Made by a program: the position numbers and the translations under genes. The notes under the pieces were generated by a model. It ran no database searches, was not told the DNA's origin, and saw nothing but the letters and a program-made list of their open reading frames with translations. From Natrinema mahii (GTDB lineage Archaea; Halobacteriota; Halobacteria; Halobacteriales; Natrialbaceae), in assembly GCA_000690595.2 (NCBI GenBank), contig JHUT02000002.1, positions 334,878 to 398,877 on the forward strand: a stretch of DNA of 64,000 bases. The letters are read 5' to 3'. Shown here piece by piece: positions 51,168-60,985 of this stretch. The stretch's first letter is position 1. Every line of letters begins with the position of its first letter.

Positions 51168-52583
51168 TCAGTCGTCCTGGCCCAGGATACCGCGCTCGGC
51201 CATCTTCCGGGGGTCGAGGACCTCGTCGGCTTCCTCCTCGTCGAGATAGCCCTTCTCGAGGACGACTTCCCGAACCGTCTTGTCCTCTTTGAGCGCGGTC
51301 TTGGCGACCTCGCTGGCCTTGTCGTAGCCGATGTGGACGTTCAGCGAAGTGGCCATCGCCATCGACTGCTCGACGCGGTCCTCGCAGTAGGCCTCGTTGG
51401 CCTCGAGCTTTCGCACGAAGCGTTCGCCGAAGACCTGACTCGCGTTCGAGATGAGTTCGGCCGACTCGAGGAAGTTGTGCGCCAGCACGGGCTTGTAGAG
51501 GTTGAGGTCGATCTGGCCCTCGGCCGCGCCGGCGGAGACGGCGGCGTCGTTGCCGACGACCTGCTTGTGGACCTGGTTGACGGCCTCGGCGACGACCGGG
51601 TTGATCTTGCCGGGCATGATCGAGGAGCCGGGCTGGTTCTCCGGCTGTTCGATCTCGCCGAGTCCGTTACGGGGACCCGACGCGAGCAGGCGGAGGTCGT
51701 TGGCGATCTTGTTCAGCGAGCCGGCGACGGTCCGGAGCGCGCCGTGGGCCTCGCTCATCGCGTCGTGGGCCGCCTGGGCCTCGAAGTGGTTGTCGGCCTC
51801 GCGGAACTGGACGCCGGTCTCTTTCGTGATGTACTCGGCGGCGCGGCCGGGGAACTCCTCGTGCGTGTTGAGGCCGGTTCCAGTCGCGGTGCCGCCCAGC
51901 GCGAGTTCGCCGAGATGGTCGCGGACCTGGTCGACCCGTGCGAGTCCCTTCTCGACCTGCGTCCGGTAGCCCGAGAACTCCTGACCGAGCGTGACCGGCG
52001 TCGCGTCCTGCAGGTGCGTGCGGCCGGTCTTGATGACGTCGTCGAACTCCGCTTCTTTCGCCTCGAGCGCTTCGCGGAGCGTGTCGAGCGCCGGGATGAC
52101 GTCTTTCTCGACGGCCTCGAGGGAGGCGACGTGCATCGCGGTCGGGATGACGTCGTTGCTCGACTGGCCGTAGTTGACGTGGTCGTTGGGGTGGACGACG
52201 CGGTCGCCGATCTCCGAGCCCATGATCTCGGCGGCGCGGTTGGCGATGACCTCGTTGGCGTTCATGTTCGACGAGGTCCCGGAGCCGGTCTGGAAGACGT
52301 CGACCGGGAACTGGTCGTCGTGTTCGCCGGCGATGACCTCGTCGGCGGCCTCGATGATCGCCTCGGCGACGTCGTCGTCGACGAGTCCGAGGTCGCGATT
52401 GGCCTGTGCGGCGGCCTTCTTGACGACGCCGAGCCCGCGGATGAACCGCCGACTGAAGGTGATCCCCGAGATGGGGAAGTTCTGGATCGCACGTTGGGTC
52501 TGTGCCCCCCAGTAGGCGTCCGCGGGCACCTGCATCTCGCCGAGACTGTCCTCCTCGATTCGGTAATCGTCTCCGTCTGCCAT
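51168..52583 (-). CDS. fumC: Fumarate hydratase class II
   Basis: TCA-cycle enzyme interconverting fumarate and malate. The 471-aa protein has the superfamily signature GSSIMPGKINPV, the catalytic TGRTHLQDATPVTLGQEFSGY region and HPNDHVNYGQSSND. Class II enzymes are iron-independent tetramers. ATG 52583 was chosen over the upstream GTG-type starts because MADGDDYRIEEDSLGEMQVPADAYWGAQTQRA is the normal N-terminus. The PH pair 2 lies upstream on the same strand, 20 nt away. Confidence 0.96.
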   Translation of the reverse strand: MADGDDYRIEEDSLGEMQVPADAYWGAQTQRAIQNFPISGITFSRRFIRGLGVVKKAAAQANRDLGLVDDDVAEAIIEAADEVIAGEHDDQFPVDVFQTGSGTSSNMNANEVIANRAAEIMGSEIGDRVVHPNDHVNYGQSSNDVIPTAMHVASLEAVEKDVIPALDTLREALEAKEAEFDDVIKTGRTHLQDATPVTLGQEFSGYRTQVEKGLARVDQVRDHLGELALGGTATGTGLNTHEEFPGRAAEYITKETGVQFREADNHFEAQAAHDAMSEAHGALRTVAGSLNKIANDLRLLASGPRNGLGEIEQPENQPGSSIMPGKINPVVAEAVNQVHKQVVGNDAAVSAGAAEGQIDLNLYKPVLAHNFLESAELISNASQVFGERFVRKLEANEAYCEDRVEQSMAMATSLNVHIGYDKASEVAKTALKEDKTVREVVLEKGYLDEEEADEVLDPRKMAERGILGQDD

Positions 52584-52603
52584 ACGCGAGGGGTCGGCTC
52601 GAG

Positions 52604-54220
52604 TCACGTAAAATCCACCGAAAGCCCGAGATCGTCCGTGCGGGCGCGCTCGCGCAGCGCCGACTGGAGCCGTTCCCGGCCGGTGTCGTGGATCTCGCGG
52701 GCCGTCTCGAGGTCGATGTCATAGATCGTCGGTGACCCCCACGAGAAGGTGCGCGAACTGGCGGTGTCGACGGCCAGCGACGCGAGCCCGAGCCGACGCT
52801 GGAAGACCGAGCGCCGGGTCGAGACCGTCTGAATCCGGTAGTAAGGGATCACGGTCGTCTGGCGGTTCCAGAACCCGCTCCGGATTACGAGGTGGTCCGC
52901 ACCCACGAAGTAGCCAAGATTGACGTATTTCAGGTGTGCAGCGGGCGGGACAGCAACGAAGACGACGGCGGTGAGATACCAGCGGTCGAACGTCGAGACC
53001 CGTGCGAGACCGATCGCGGCGGCGACGATCACGGCCGCGACGATCGAATACCGAACGAAGTAGCGACGACGAGCCAGCCGCGGCGGACTCCGGAACTCGG
53101 GTGTCTCGACGCCGGTGAGGGTCTCGGCGAAGCGGTAGACGCGGTCGGTCCCGGCAAGCGGGACGGCCGACTGATTACTGCTCCCGCTGTCGGGGCCGTA
53201 CCCCGCCGTTTCGACCCGGAGACCGGCGTAGCCGACCAGTCGCTGGAGCGGGTTCTCGGTGACCGAAACCGACTGGACCTTCTCGACGGGGATCGAGCCG
53301 CTGTAGCGCTGGACCAGCCCGCGCTCATAGACGAAGTCTTCGCCCGCGTGGCCGAGGCGGAACCCGTAGTAGTTCGCGACCGTATAGATCGCGCTCGAGA
53401 CGTAGGTGAACACCGACCACTGAACGGCGGTGACCGCGGCCAACACCAAAAGCGGGCCGACCGCCGCCCCCTCGAGCGTCTCCGGCCCGCCGAAGGGGCG
53501 AGCGGCGTCGATGACGAACGCGGGCACGAGCCCCGATCCCGAGTCGGCACCGCCGAGGAAGACGAGTATCGCGATCGGAAAGACCGCCGCGCCCCACCGG
53601 AACGAGGTCACCGCGTAGAGCAGCAGTTCCCGGGTCTCGAGGTCGAACAGCAGCGTCGGGGCGACATCGCCTCGGGAGCGGTCCTCGCGCGTGCGCTCGG
53701 CGGCGGTCGGCTCGGCGGTGGATGGGGTCGAGTCGTCGAACACCGGCCGATCGGACTCGGGGTCGGCGGTCGACGTTCCGGTGGCGGCCGTCAATCGGCG
53801 AATGTCCGACCGGAGCCGCTCTGCCTCGTCCTCGCTGACGAACCGGAGCGTCGCTTCGGTGTCGCCGCCGCCGGCGGTCTCGATCGAGACGACCGCGAGG
53901 CCGACCACCCGCTGGAAGAGCCCCTGTGAGATATCGACGTTCTGGATCCGCCGGTAGGGGATCTCGCGGGACCGGCGCGAGAACACCCCCGAGGAGACGT
54001 CGAACGTACTCGCGGTGACTTCGTAGGTAAACCGGTAGTAGTACGCGATGCCGTAGCCGACGCCGGCGACGAGACCGATCGGGACCAACGCCAGTAGCGG
54101 ACCGGTATCGATGTCGAGGACGCTGGACCCCAGCCCCACGAGCAAGACCGGGACCGAGAAGCCGGTCGCGCCGTGCTGGAGCGCCAGCGTCACGGCGCTG
54201 AGAGGATGTAATCGGTTCAT
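52604..54220 (-). CDS. PH-domain membrane protein, YdbT type (pair 2)
   Basis: A 538-aa paralogue of the protein at 44927, with the same plan: N-terminal helices (GFSVPVLLVGLGSSVLDI, LLALVPIGLVAGVGYGIAYYY), bPH2 blocks (YEVTASTFDVSSGVFSRRSREIPYRRIQNVDISQGLFQRVVGLAVVSIETAGG; YVERGLVQRYSGSIPVEKVQSVSVTENPLQRLVGYAGLRVETAGY; VRSGFWNRQTTVIPYYRIQTVSTRRSVFQRRLGLASLAVDTAS) separated by further helices. It starts just after the smaller partner (1-2 nt). The duplication is older than the species, judging from the divergence of the two copies. Confidence 0.88.
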   Translation of the reverse strand: MNRLHPLSAVTLALQHGATGFSVPVLLVGLGSSVLDIDTGPLLALVPIGLVAGVGYGIAYYYRFTYEVTASTFDVSSGVFSRRSREIPYRRIQNVDISQGLFQRVVGLAVVSIETAGGGDTEATLRFVSEDEAERLRSDIRRLTAATGTSTADPESDRPVFDDSTPSTAEPTAAERTREDRSRGDVAPTLLFDLETRELLLYAVTSFRWGAAVFPIAILVFLGGADSGSGLVPAFVIDAARPFGGPETLEGAAVGPLLVLAAVTAVQWSVFTYVSSAIYTVANYYGFRLGHAGEDFVYERGLVQRYSGSIPVEKVQSVSVTENPLQRLVGYAGLRVETAGYGPDSGSSNQSAVPLAGTDRVYRFAETLTGVETPEFRSPPRLARRRYFVRYSIVAAVIVAAAIGLARVSTFDRWYLTAVVFVAVPPAAHLKYVNLGYFVGADHLVIRSGFWNRQTTVIPYYRIQTVSTRRSVFQRRLGLASLAVDTASSRTFSWGSPTIYDIDLETAREIHDTGRERLQSALRERARTDDLGLSVDFT

Positions 54221-54221
54221 G

Positions 54222-54683
54222 TCAGACGGCGTCTTCGCCCTCGCTCTCGACGGCCAGTTCGCGGAGGGTCTCCTGCAGACTCCGGGCCCGATCCGGCGTC
54301 AGCCCCGGAATCCGAACGTCGGCGTTCCGGGAGCCGGCGGTATAGACCACGACGCTCGAGAGGCCGAGTACCCGCTCGATGGGCCCGAACTGGGTGTCGA
54401 CGTGCTGGACGCGGACGAACGGAACGGCGGTCTCGACGAACGTGACGACGCCGCGCTCGAGGTAGAGGGCGTCGTCCTGCAGTTCGAACCGCCAGACCTG
54501 ATAGCGGCGGACGGCGTAGCCGACGGCGAGAACCAGTGCGACGGCGACGGCGGCCGCGATCGCGAGCGCCGGGACGGTGACTCGCCACTGGTCGAGGGCG
54601 ACGAGGGCGACGGCGAGGACGACCGCCGCGATCGCGCCGCGGGCGATCCAGATGAGCCTGATGCGGGGATGAAGCGTCTCCAT
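54222..54683 (-). CDS. PH-domain membrane protein, YdbS type (pair 2)
   Basis: A 153-aa protein: two hydrophobic helices, then WRFELQDDALYLERGVVTFVETAVPFVRVQHVDTQFGPIERVLGLSSVVVYTAGSRNADVRIPGLTPDRARSL and the ending ESEGEDAV shared with 46516-47004. Very clearly the paralogue of the pair-1 protein. Coupled to the YdbT-type gene downstream. Confidence 0.88.
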   Translation of the reverse strand: METLHPRIRLIWIARGAIAAVVLAVALVALDQWRVTVPALAIAAAVAVALVLAVGYAVRRYQVWRFELQDDALYLERGVVTFVETAVPFVRVQHVDTQFGPIERVLGLSSVVVYTAGSRNADVRIPGLTPDRARSLQETLRELAVESEGEDAV

Positions 54684-54857
54684 GTCCGATTCGTGTCAAC
54701 CCTGGTGGATAAAGCTACGGTTCCGGCAGGGGCGGCGACCGTCGGGGCCAGCGACGGACGAACGGACGGGAGCGTCGGACGGATCGCCGGCAGTCAGTTC
54801 CGGCGGGACCGCGAGCCGTCCTGCGATCGGTCCGGTAACCAGTGACAGCCGAGCGGA

Positions 54858-55358
54858 TTAGTCGTCGGCGGGGACCGTTAGGACCGGCACCGACGACGCC
54901 CGACGGACGCGGTCGGTGACGCTGGTCGGCGAGAGATACCGGCGGAGACCGGTCCGCGTCGGGTCACCGATCACGACGAGATCGACGTCGTTGTGGTCGG
55001 CATAGCTGGCGATCTCCGCGGCCGGATCGCCATAGCGGAGCCGTTTCGACACCGAGACGTCGGTCCCGACGGTCGCGTCCTCGACCGCCTCGAGCGCCGT
55101 CTCGGCGCTGTCTTCCCGCCGCTCGACAAGCATGTCCCAGCCGTCGACGGACGCGGTCATGCGGACGATCGACAGCGCGTCGACTCGAGCGCCGTGTCGG
55201 GCGGCCTCTGCGACCGCGACCCGCCCGACCGCAGCGGGCGTCTCGCCGTCGACCGCGACGAGGACGCGGTCGAACCCCGCCGTGTCGGTCGCAATAGCCG
55301 TCAGTTCCCGACCGTCGGTCGGGCTCGAGTCCGCCGCCCTGTCCAGTGTCGATGCCAT
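54858..55358 (-). CDS. Universal stress protein UspA family
   Basis: A 166-aa Usp-fold protein with a 25-residue N-terminal extension. The core begins FDRVLVAVDGETPAAVGRVAVAEAARHGARVDALSIV; the C-terminal half VDLVVIGDPTRTGLRRYLSPTSVTDRVRRASSVPVLTVP lacks the full G-x2-G-x9-G-S/T loop, so ATP binding is uncertain. TATA-like AGTATATCG (minus strand, near 55384-55392) lies about 29 nt before the ATG. Confidence 0.88.
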   Translation of the reverse strand: MASTLDRAADSSPTDGRELTAIATDTAGFDRVLVAVDGETPAAVGRVAVAEAARHGARVDALSIVRMTASVDGWDMLVERREDSAETALEAVEDATVGTDVSVSKRLRYGDPAAEIASYADHNDVDLVVIGDPTRTGLRRYLSPTSVTDRVRRASSVPVLTVPADD

Positions 55359-55584
55359 ACGGTACTATACTGGCCGATACGCGATATACTTGTCCAGAAA
55401 ATACTTCATACGGGTTCGTGTTTTCATTCACCAAGGGGGAATCGGCCCATGCAGTCATTTCATGCCATGAAACGACTGGCATCGTGCGATTGGCCGTTCC
55501 GCACGACTGCGTCCAACGGGACCAAAGAGCGGTGAACGGTGGTTCGACCGGTAGCGCGGGCGAGATGCGGGCAGACGGGGCGGA
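55359..55584. other. Intergenic region with a palindrome
   Basis: Besides the Usp promoter it contains TTTCATG-C-CATGAAA at 55458-55472, a perfect 15-bp inverted repeat about 100 nt upstream of the Usp gene. No gene seen. Confidence 0.45.
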
Positions 55585-55842
55585 CTACTCGCCCTCGAGG
55601 TCGTCGTACTCCTCGGGGGTGTACGTCGACAGCTCGAGGGCGTGGATGTCGGTGGTCATGTGATCGCCCAGCGCGTCGTAGACCTCCTGGTGTTGCTGGA
55701 CGAGCGGGAGCCCGTCGAAGACCGGTGAGACGACCGTCGCGGCGAGGTGGTCCTCGTCGCCCTCGTCTCGTGCGTGTGTGACCGTGGCGTCGGCGTCCTC
55801 GAGGTTCGATTCGATGACCTCCTCGACGGCTGCTGGCTTCAT
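55585..55842 (-). CDS. bolA: BolA family protein
   Basis: An 85-aa BolA-fold protein: MKPAAVEEVIESNLEDADATVTHARDEGDEDHLAATVVSPVFDGLPLVQQHQEVYDALGD, with the HLAATVVSP strand, the helix containing Q-Q-H-Q-x-V-Y, and the invariant His in IHALELSTYTP. BolA proteins work with monothiol glutaredoxins or in Fe-S trafficking. Its position next to the NifU-like gene, also on the minus strand, supports such a role. Confidence 0.9.
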   Translation of the reverse strand: MKPAAVEEVIESNLEDADATVTHARDEGDEDHLAATVVSPVFDGLPLVQQHQEVYDALGDHMTTDIHALELSTYTPEEYDDLEGE

Positions 55843-55902
55843 AGGGGAGGGTTGGTCGCTCGCGGCAAAAGCGCCGCGGTCGCGGTCGGTGGCGCGGCCG
55901 GT

Positions 55903-56226
55903 TCAGAACGGCACGTCGTCGGGCACGTCGCGTCCTGACGATCCACCGGTCATCCCGTCGAACCCGGTGCTGACGTCGACGTAGTCGATCGCGTCGATCT
56001 CGGCGGGCAGCCGCTGCTTGATCGCCTGGGTCGTCATCGAACTGACGCCACAGCCGCTACAGGCCCCCGTCAGGGCGATCGAGACGCGCCCCGCCTCGAG
56101 GTCGACCTCGGTGATCGCGGACTCGCCGCCGTGGGCCTCGATCTGGGGGAAGTTCCGGCGGAGGAACAGCGATACGTCTTCGCGGACGGCGTCGGCTGGG
56201 GACTTGGCCGATTCGGACTCGCTCAT
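55903..56226 (-). CDS. NifU-like (Nfu) iron-sulfur carrier
   Basis: A 107-aa protein consisting of the NifU C-terminal domain. The cluster-binding CxxC is ACSGCG with Cys56 and Cys59, after PQIEAHGGESAITEVDLEAGRVSIALTG. It may pass 4Fe-4S clusters to target enzymes (e.g. Dph2). The C-terminal acidic tail is a haloarchaeal addition. It lies 60 nt from the BolA gene in the same direction. Confidence 0.92.
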   Translation of the reverse strand: MSESESAKSPADAVREDVSLFLRRNFPQIEAHGGESAITEVDLEAGRVSIALTGACSGCGVSSMTTQAIKQRLPAEIDAIDYVDVSTGFDGMTGGSSGRDVPDDVPF

Positions 56227-56379
56227 GGGTGAGCCAAGGGACCGGAACGGGATATACTGTCGGGCGAATCGGTTCTTCCCGAGATCGGGGTCGAACGATC
56301 GCGACTCGTCCCCGGGACCGCGAACCGTCCGAGCGACGATGACGGCGACTTTATGATCGCTCGCGACGCCGTCCCCGCT

Positions 56380-56895
56380 ATGTCACTGGCAGCCGAGACG
56401 CGACGGGCGGTCGATCGCCGTCCGTTCCTCCGGACCGCCCTGCGGGCCGGCGTCGTCAACTACACCGCCGCGGCCCGCTCGCTCCCGGTCGAGGGCGAGC
56501 CCGACGCGATCGCGACGGCGCTGCGCCGGTACGCCGACGAGTTGCCCGCCCACGAGACCGACTCCCGCGACGTTCGCGTGCGGATGGAAAGCGGCGTCGG
56601 ACGGCTCGAGGACGGAGCCGACCGCGACGACGCCCTCGTGACCGTCGGCGACGCGGCCTTTGGCCCCCGCGGCGGCGATTCGACGGCCATCGTCGCGACC
56701 GGCGAGGTCGACGCGGCCGCCGCGGCGGCCGTCCTCGAGCGGCTCGGCGTCGAGGGGATCGCGCCGGACGCCGCGGCCGTCGCCGATGGAACGATGGTCC
56801 TCGTCGTCGATCGACGCGCGGGGGCGACGGCGCTGCGGACGGTCGAAAACGCGCTCGAGAACGCCGTCGTCCGCGACGGCGACGACCCGGACTGA
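56380..56895 (+). CDS. Conserved haloarchaeal-type protein (DUF7523-like)
   Basis: A 171-aa protein with no recognised catalytic motif. MSLAAETRRAVDRRPFLRTALRAGVVNYTAAARSL is a helical segment that could bind DNA, followed by an acidic linker and an ACT-like or two-strand domain (STAIVATGEVDAAAAAAVLERLGVEGIAPDAAAVADGTMVLVVDRRAGATALRTVENAL). A regulatory small-molecule-binding role is suggested only by the fold-like pattern. The shorter start at 56380 was preferred to 56353. Confidence 0.6.
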   Translation: MSLAAETRRAVDRRPFLRTALRAGVVNYTAAARSLPVEGEPDAIATALRRYADELPAHETDSRDVRVRMESGVGRLEDGADRDDALVTVGDAAFGPRGGDSTAIVATGEVDAAAAAAVLERLGVEGIAPDAAAVADGTMVLVVDRRAGATALRTVENALENAVVRDGDDPD

Positions 56896-56912
56896 CGGAC
56901 GGGGAACGGAAT

Positions 56913-57317
56913 TCAGTCCGCGCTGCTGTCGTAGGCGTCGCCGAAGTCCCACTCGCGGCGGAGGAGTTCTTCGACCCCGTGTTCGAGGATGACCTCGCCG
57001 AGGATCGTCGCCCTGTAGTAGGTGTAGAGGCCGTCGCTATCCCGCTCCGAACGCGCTCGTTTCTCGACGAGCCCGACCTCGCGGAGCTTGCCGAGGTGGT
57101 AGTGGAGCGTACTGTCGTCGACGTCGATCATCGAATCCAGCTCCGTGGGCGTCAGCTCGTCCGTGTGAGAGAGTCGATAGAGGATCTCGAATCGGGTTCG
57201 GTTCCCGACCGCGGCCTGCATCTCGAGGTACTCCTCGAGGGAGAGGACGCTTCGCTCCGGGAGGAGATCGTTCGGATCGTCCGGGGCGTCGTCGGCCCGA
57301 GTGTGTTTCGTCCCCAT
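56913..57317 (-). CDS. ArsR-type winged-helix regulator
   Basis: A 134-aa protein. SLEEYLEMQAAVGNRTRFEILYRLSHTDELTPTELDSMIDVDDSTLHYHLGKLREVGLVEKRARSERDSDGLYTYYRATILGEVILEHGVEELLRRE is a clear ArsR-like wHTH, with the recognition helix STLHYHLGKLREVGLV. No metal-binding cysteines are seen. The start ATG 57317 gives a short leader MGTKHTRADDAPDDPNDLLPERSVL. Divergent from the 57416 gene, so it may regulate it. Confidence 0.85.
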   Translation of the reverse strand: MGTKHTRADDAPDDPNDLLPERSVLSLEEYLEMQAAVGNRTRFEILYRLSHTDELTPTELDSMIDVDDSTLHYHLGKLREVGLVEKRARSERDSDGLYTYYRATILGEVILEHGVEELLRREWDFGDAYDSSAD

Positions 57318-57415
57318 CGTACCGATGCCTACTCGCTCTCCGTTTTTAGTCTTTGTCAAGCCAACGTTCGCTGAAAACACCCCTATTTATATACTAACCG
57401 CGAGTCGCTCGAGGT

Positions 57416-58036
57416 ATGACTCGGGAGATCACCCGGGATCTCATCGCCGATCGGCTCGGAACCGTCGGGTACGACCGGTTTCTGCTCTATCTGATGGGGC
57501 CGTACAAATCGTTCAACCTGAACTACGTGTTGACCGACGAGGAACTGCAAGACGTGGCGGTCGAAGACCTGCCCAGCCCCTTCGAACGGTTCTTCCAGAA
57601 CGAGGACGAGATCGACGAGGCGAAGGCGCTCCTGCGTCGAGTCCAGGGATCGCTCCGGGCGGATCCGGGGGTGAACGCGTTCCTCGCGGTCGACGCCGAT
57701 ATCGATACGGACGAGGTCGATGCGGTGACCCAGAGCATCGAGTACACGCGGTGTGCGAACGCGACCGCGTTCGTCCTGCCGTTTCTCGGCCACAATTTCG
57801 GCGTCGGCGAGGAGGCGGGGAGCATTCTCGAGGCCGTCGCGGAGACGGGGAGCGATCGGATCGTTTTCGTTCACGAGTCGAACGTGACCAGCGAGATGAT
57901 CCGATCGGCGCGGACTCGGTGGGACCTCCGCATCGAGACCTACGAGACGGAAGCGGAACTGATCGAGACGCTGCGGCGGTTCGTCGTCACGACGATGAAC
58001 CGCGAGCGGTTCGGTGACCTCGAGTACCTCGATTGA
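57416..58036 (+). CDS. Nucleoside-deoxyribosyltransferase/TIR-like protein (DUF7509 type)
   Basis: A 206-aa soluble protein. The sequence starts FLLYLMGPYKSFNLNYV, which resembles the strand and GPY loop of nucleoside 2-deoxyribosyltransferase-like and TIR-like N-glycosidase folds; the middle SIEYTRCANATAFVLPFLGHNFGVGEEAGSILEAVAETGSDRIVFVHE looks like the second half, with a conserved GEE acid that could be the catalytic residue, and the end DLRIETYETEAELIETLRRFV a last strand-helix. I infer a nucleotide- or NAD-processing role. It is divergent from an ArsR-like gene. A defence role is possible but unproven. Confidence 0.5.
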   Translation: MTREITRDLIADRLGTVGYDRFLLYLMGPYKSFNLNYVLTDEELQDVAVEDLPSPFERFFQNEDEIDEAKALLRRVQGSLRADPGVNAFLAVDADIDTDEVDAVTQSIEYTRCANATAFVLPFLGHNFGVGEEAGSILEAVAETGSDRIVFVHESNVTSEMIRSARTRWDLRIETYETEAELIETLRRFVVTTMNRERFGDLEYLD

Positions 58037-58127
58037 TTCCGAGCCGAATCGACCGTTCGGTCCCGGGTAATCGCCGCGTTCGCGGTGCATCACACCGTTT
58101 AACTGTCGTCCGGGGGAAGTGAGCCCA

Positions 58128-59624
<1,497 letters not shown>

Positions 59625-59700
59625 GCCGACGGCGACGAGTCGCCTCGTTCTCGGTCCAGTCGGCAACACCGCTCAAGTAGGTCGCGGCCCATCGGACAGT

Positions 59701-60972
59701 ATGGGTGGTCCAAGCACGGATGCGTTGATCGCGGCCGGCTTCGACGCGTTACCCGCACGCGTCGCGATCCTCGACGCGTCGGGGACGATCGTCGATACGA
59801 ACGAGTCCTGGGAGTCGTTCGGCGACGAGCAGGGGCTGGCACAGAGCGCGGGCGGTGTCGGAAGTAACTACCTCGCAGTCTGTGAGGCGAGCGACGATCC
59901 CGACGCGACCGAGACCGCGCGCGGGATCCGCGAGATCGCCGCCGGCGACAGCGAGTCGTTCCGCCTCGAGTATCCCTGTCACACGCCGGACGAGGACGGC
60001 TGGTACCTGTTAGACGCCAGGTCGTACGACTACGCCGGCGAGCGGTACGTCCTCGTCATGCACGTCGACATCACCGAGCGCAAACTCCTCGAGCGGCGGA
60101 CGCAGGAACAGGCCGACCGGATGGAGTCGTTCGCCAAACTGCTCTCGCACGACCTCCGGAACCCGCTTTCGGTCGCGCTGGCGCACACGGAGATGCTCGA
60201 ACTGGACGACGGCGTCGACCTCGGTGACGACGGCGACGAGAGCCCGCTGCGCGCCTCGCTCGAGCGCATGGAGTCGATCATCGACGAAGCGTTGCTCCTC
60301 ACGACGATCGAGACGGTCGAGGAGACCGAACTCCTGGCGCTCTCGCGGACCGTCGAGACCGCCTGGACCACCGTCCGCACGGACGGCGCGAGCGTCACCG
60401 TCGTCGACGACGTCGCGATCCGCGCCGATTCGTCGCTGCTGACACACCTCTTCGAGAACCTGTTTCGAAATGCCGTCGAGCATGGCTCGACGAACCCTGC
60501 TTCGAACGCTCAGCAGGACGCCGTCGAACACGGTTCGACAAGCCCTGACTCGCAAACTCGTCAGGACGCTGTCAAACACGGTTCGACAAGCCCTGACTCG
60601 CAAACTCGTCAGGATGCCGTCGAGCATGCCGGAGACGGCCCCCGTATCGAGGTCGGAGCCCTCGAGTCGGCGTCCAGCGGCGAGCGCAACGGCCCAGCGG
60701 AGCCGGTCGAGACCGAGCCTGAGGCCGCCGACTGGTCGGGCGAAGCGGCCGACTACGACGGGTTCTACGTCGAAGACGACGGTCCTGGAATCCCGCCCGA
60801 CGAGCGCGAGCGGGTGTTCGAATCGGGCTACTCGAGCGCCGGTGGCTCGGGCTTCGGGTTGGCGATCGTCAGCGACGTGGTCGACGCCCACGGCTGGTCG
60901 ATCAGGGTCACGTCGGGACGAACCGGCGGGGCTCGGTTCGAGGTTCGCGGCGTCACCGTCGTCGACCGATAG
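59701..60972 (+). CDS. PAS-type sensor histidine kinase with expanded N-box
   Basis: A 423-aa kinase with an N-terminal PAS-like domain (residues 10-130: VAILDASGTIVDTNESWESFG...YVLVMHVDITERKLLERR), a HisKA dimerisation helix with the phospho-acceptor His150 (LLSHDLRNPLSVALAHTEML) and a HATPase domain. The HATPase N-box LFENLFRNAVEHGS (from residue about 250) is followed by a repeat insert (residues 257-304 plus part), then EVGALES, the G1 box DDGPGIPPDERERVFESGYS and G2 GGSGFGLAIVSDVV. No cognate response regulator is next to it. No membrane segments, so it senses a cytosolic signal. Confidence 0.9.
   Translation: MGGPSTDALIAAGFDALPARVAILDASGTIVDTNESWESFGDEQGLAQSAGGVGSNYLAVCEASDDPDATETARGIREIAAGDSESFRLEYPCHTPDEDGWYLLDARSYDYAGERYVLVMHVDITERKLLERRTQEQADRMESFAKLLSHDLRNPLSVALAHTEMLELDDGVDLGDDGDESPLRASLERMESIIDEALLLTTIETVEETELLALSRTVETAWTTVRTDGASVTVVDDVAIRADSSLLTHLFENLFRNAVEHGSTNPASNAQQDAVEHGSTSPDSQTRQDAVKHGSTSPDSQTRQDAVEHAGDGPRIEVGALESASSGERNGPAEPVETEPEAADWSGEAADYDGFYVEDDGPGIPPDERERVFESGYSSAGGSGFGLAIVSDVVDAHGWSIRVTSGRTGGARFEVRGVTVVDR
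60469..60612 (+). repeat. Three 48-bp tandem repeats inside the kinase gene
   Basis: Units at 60469-60516, 60517-60564 and 60565-60612 encode 16 residues each (NAVEHGSTNPASNAQQ, DAVEHGSTSPDSQTRQ, DAVKHGSTSPDSQTRQ); a fourth starts with DAVEHAGDGP. Units 2 and 3 are nearly identical at DNA level, so the expansion is recent. Confidence 0.9.
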
Positions 60973-60985
60973 GTCGCGGCTGGGG

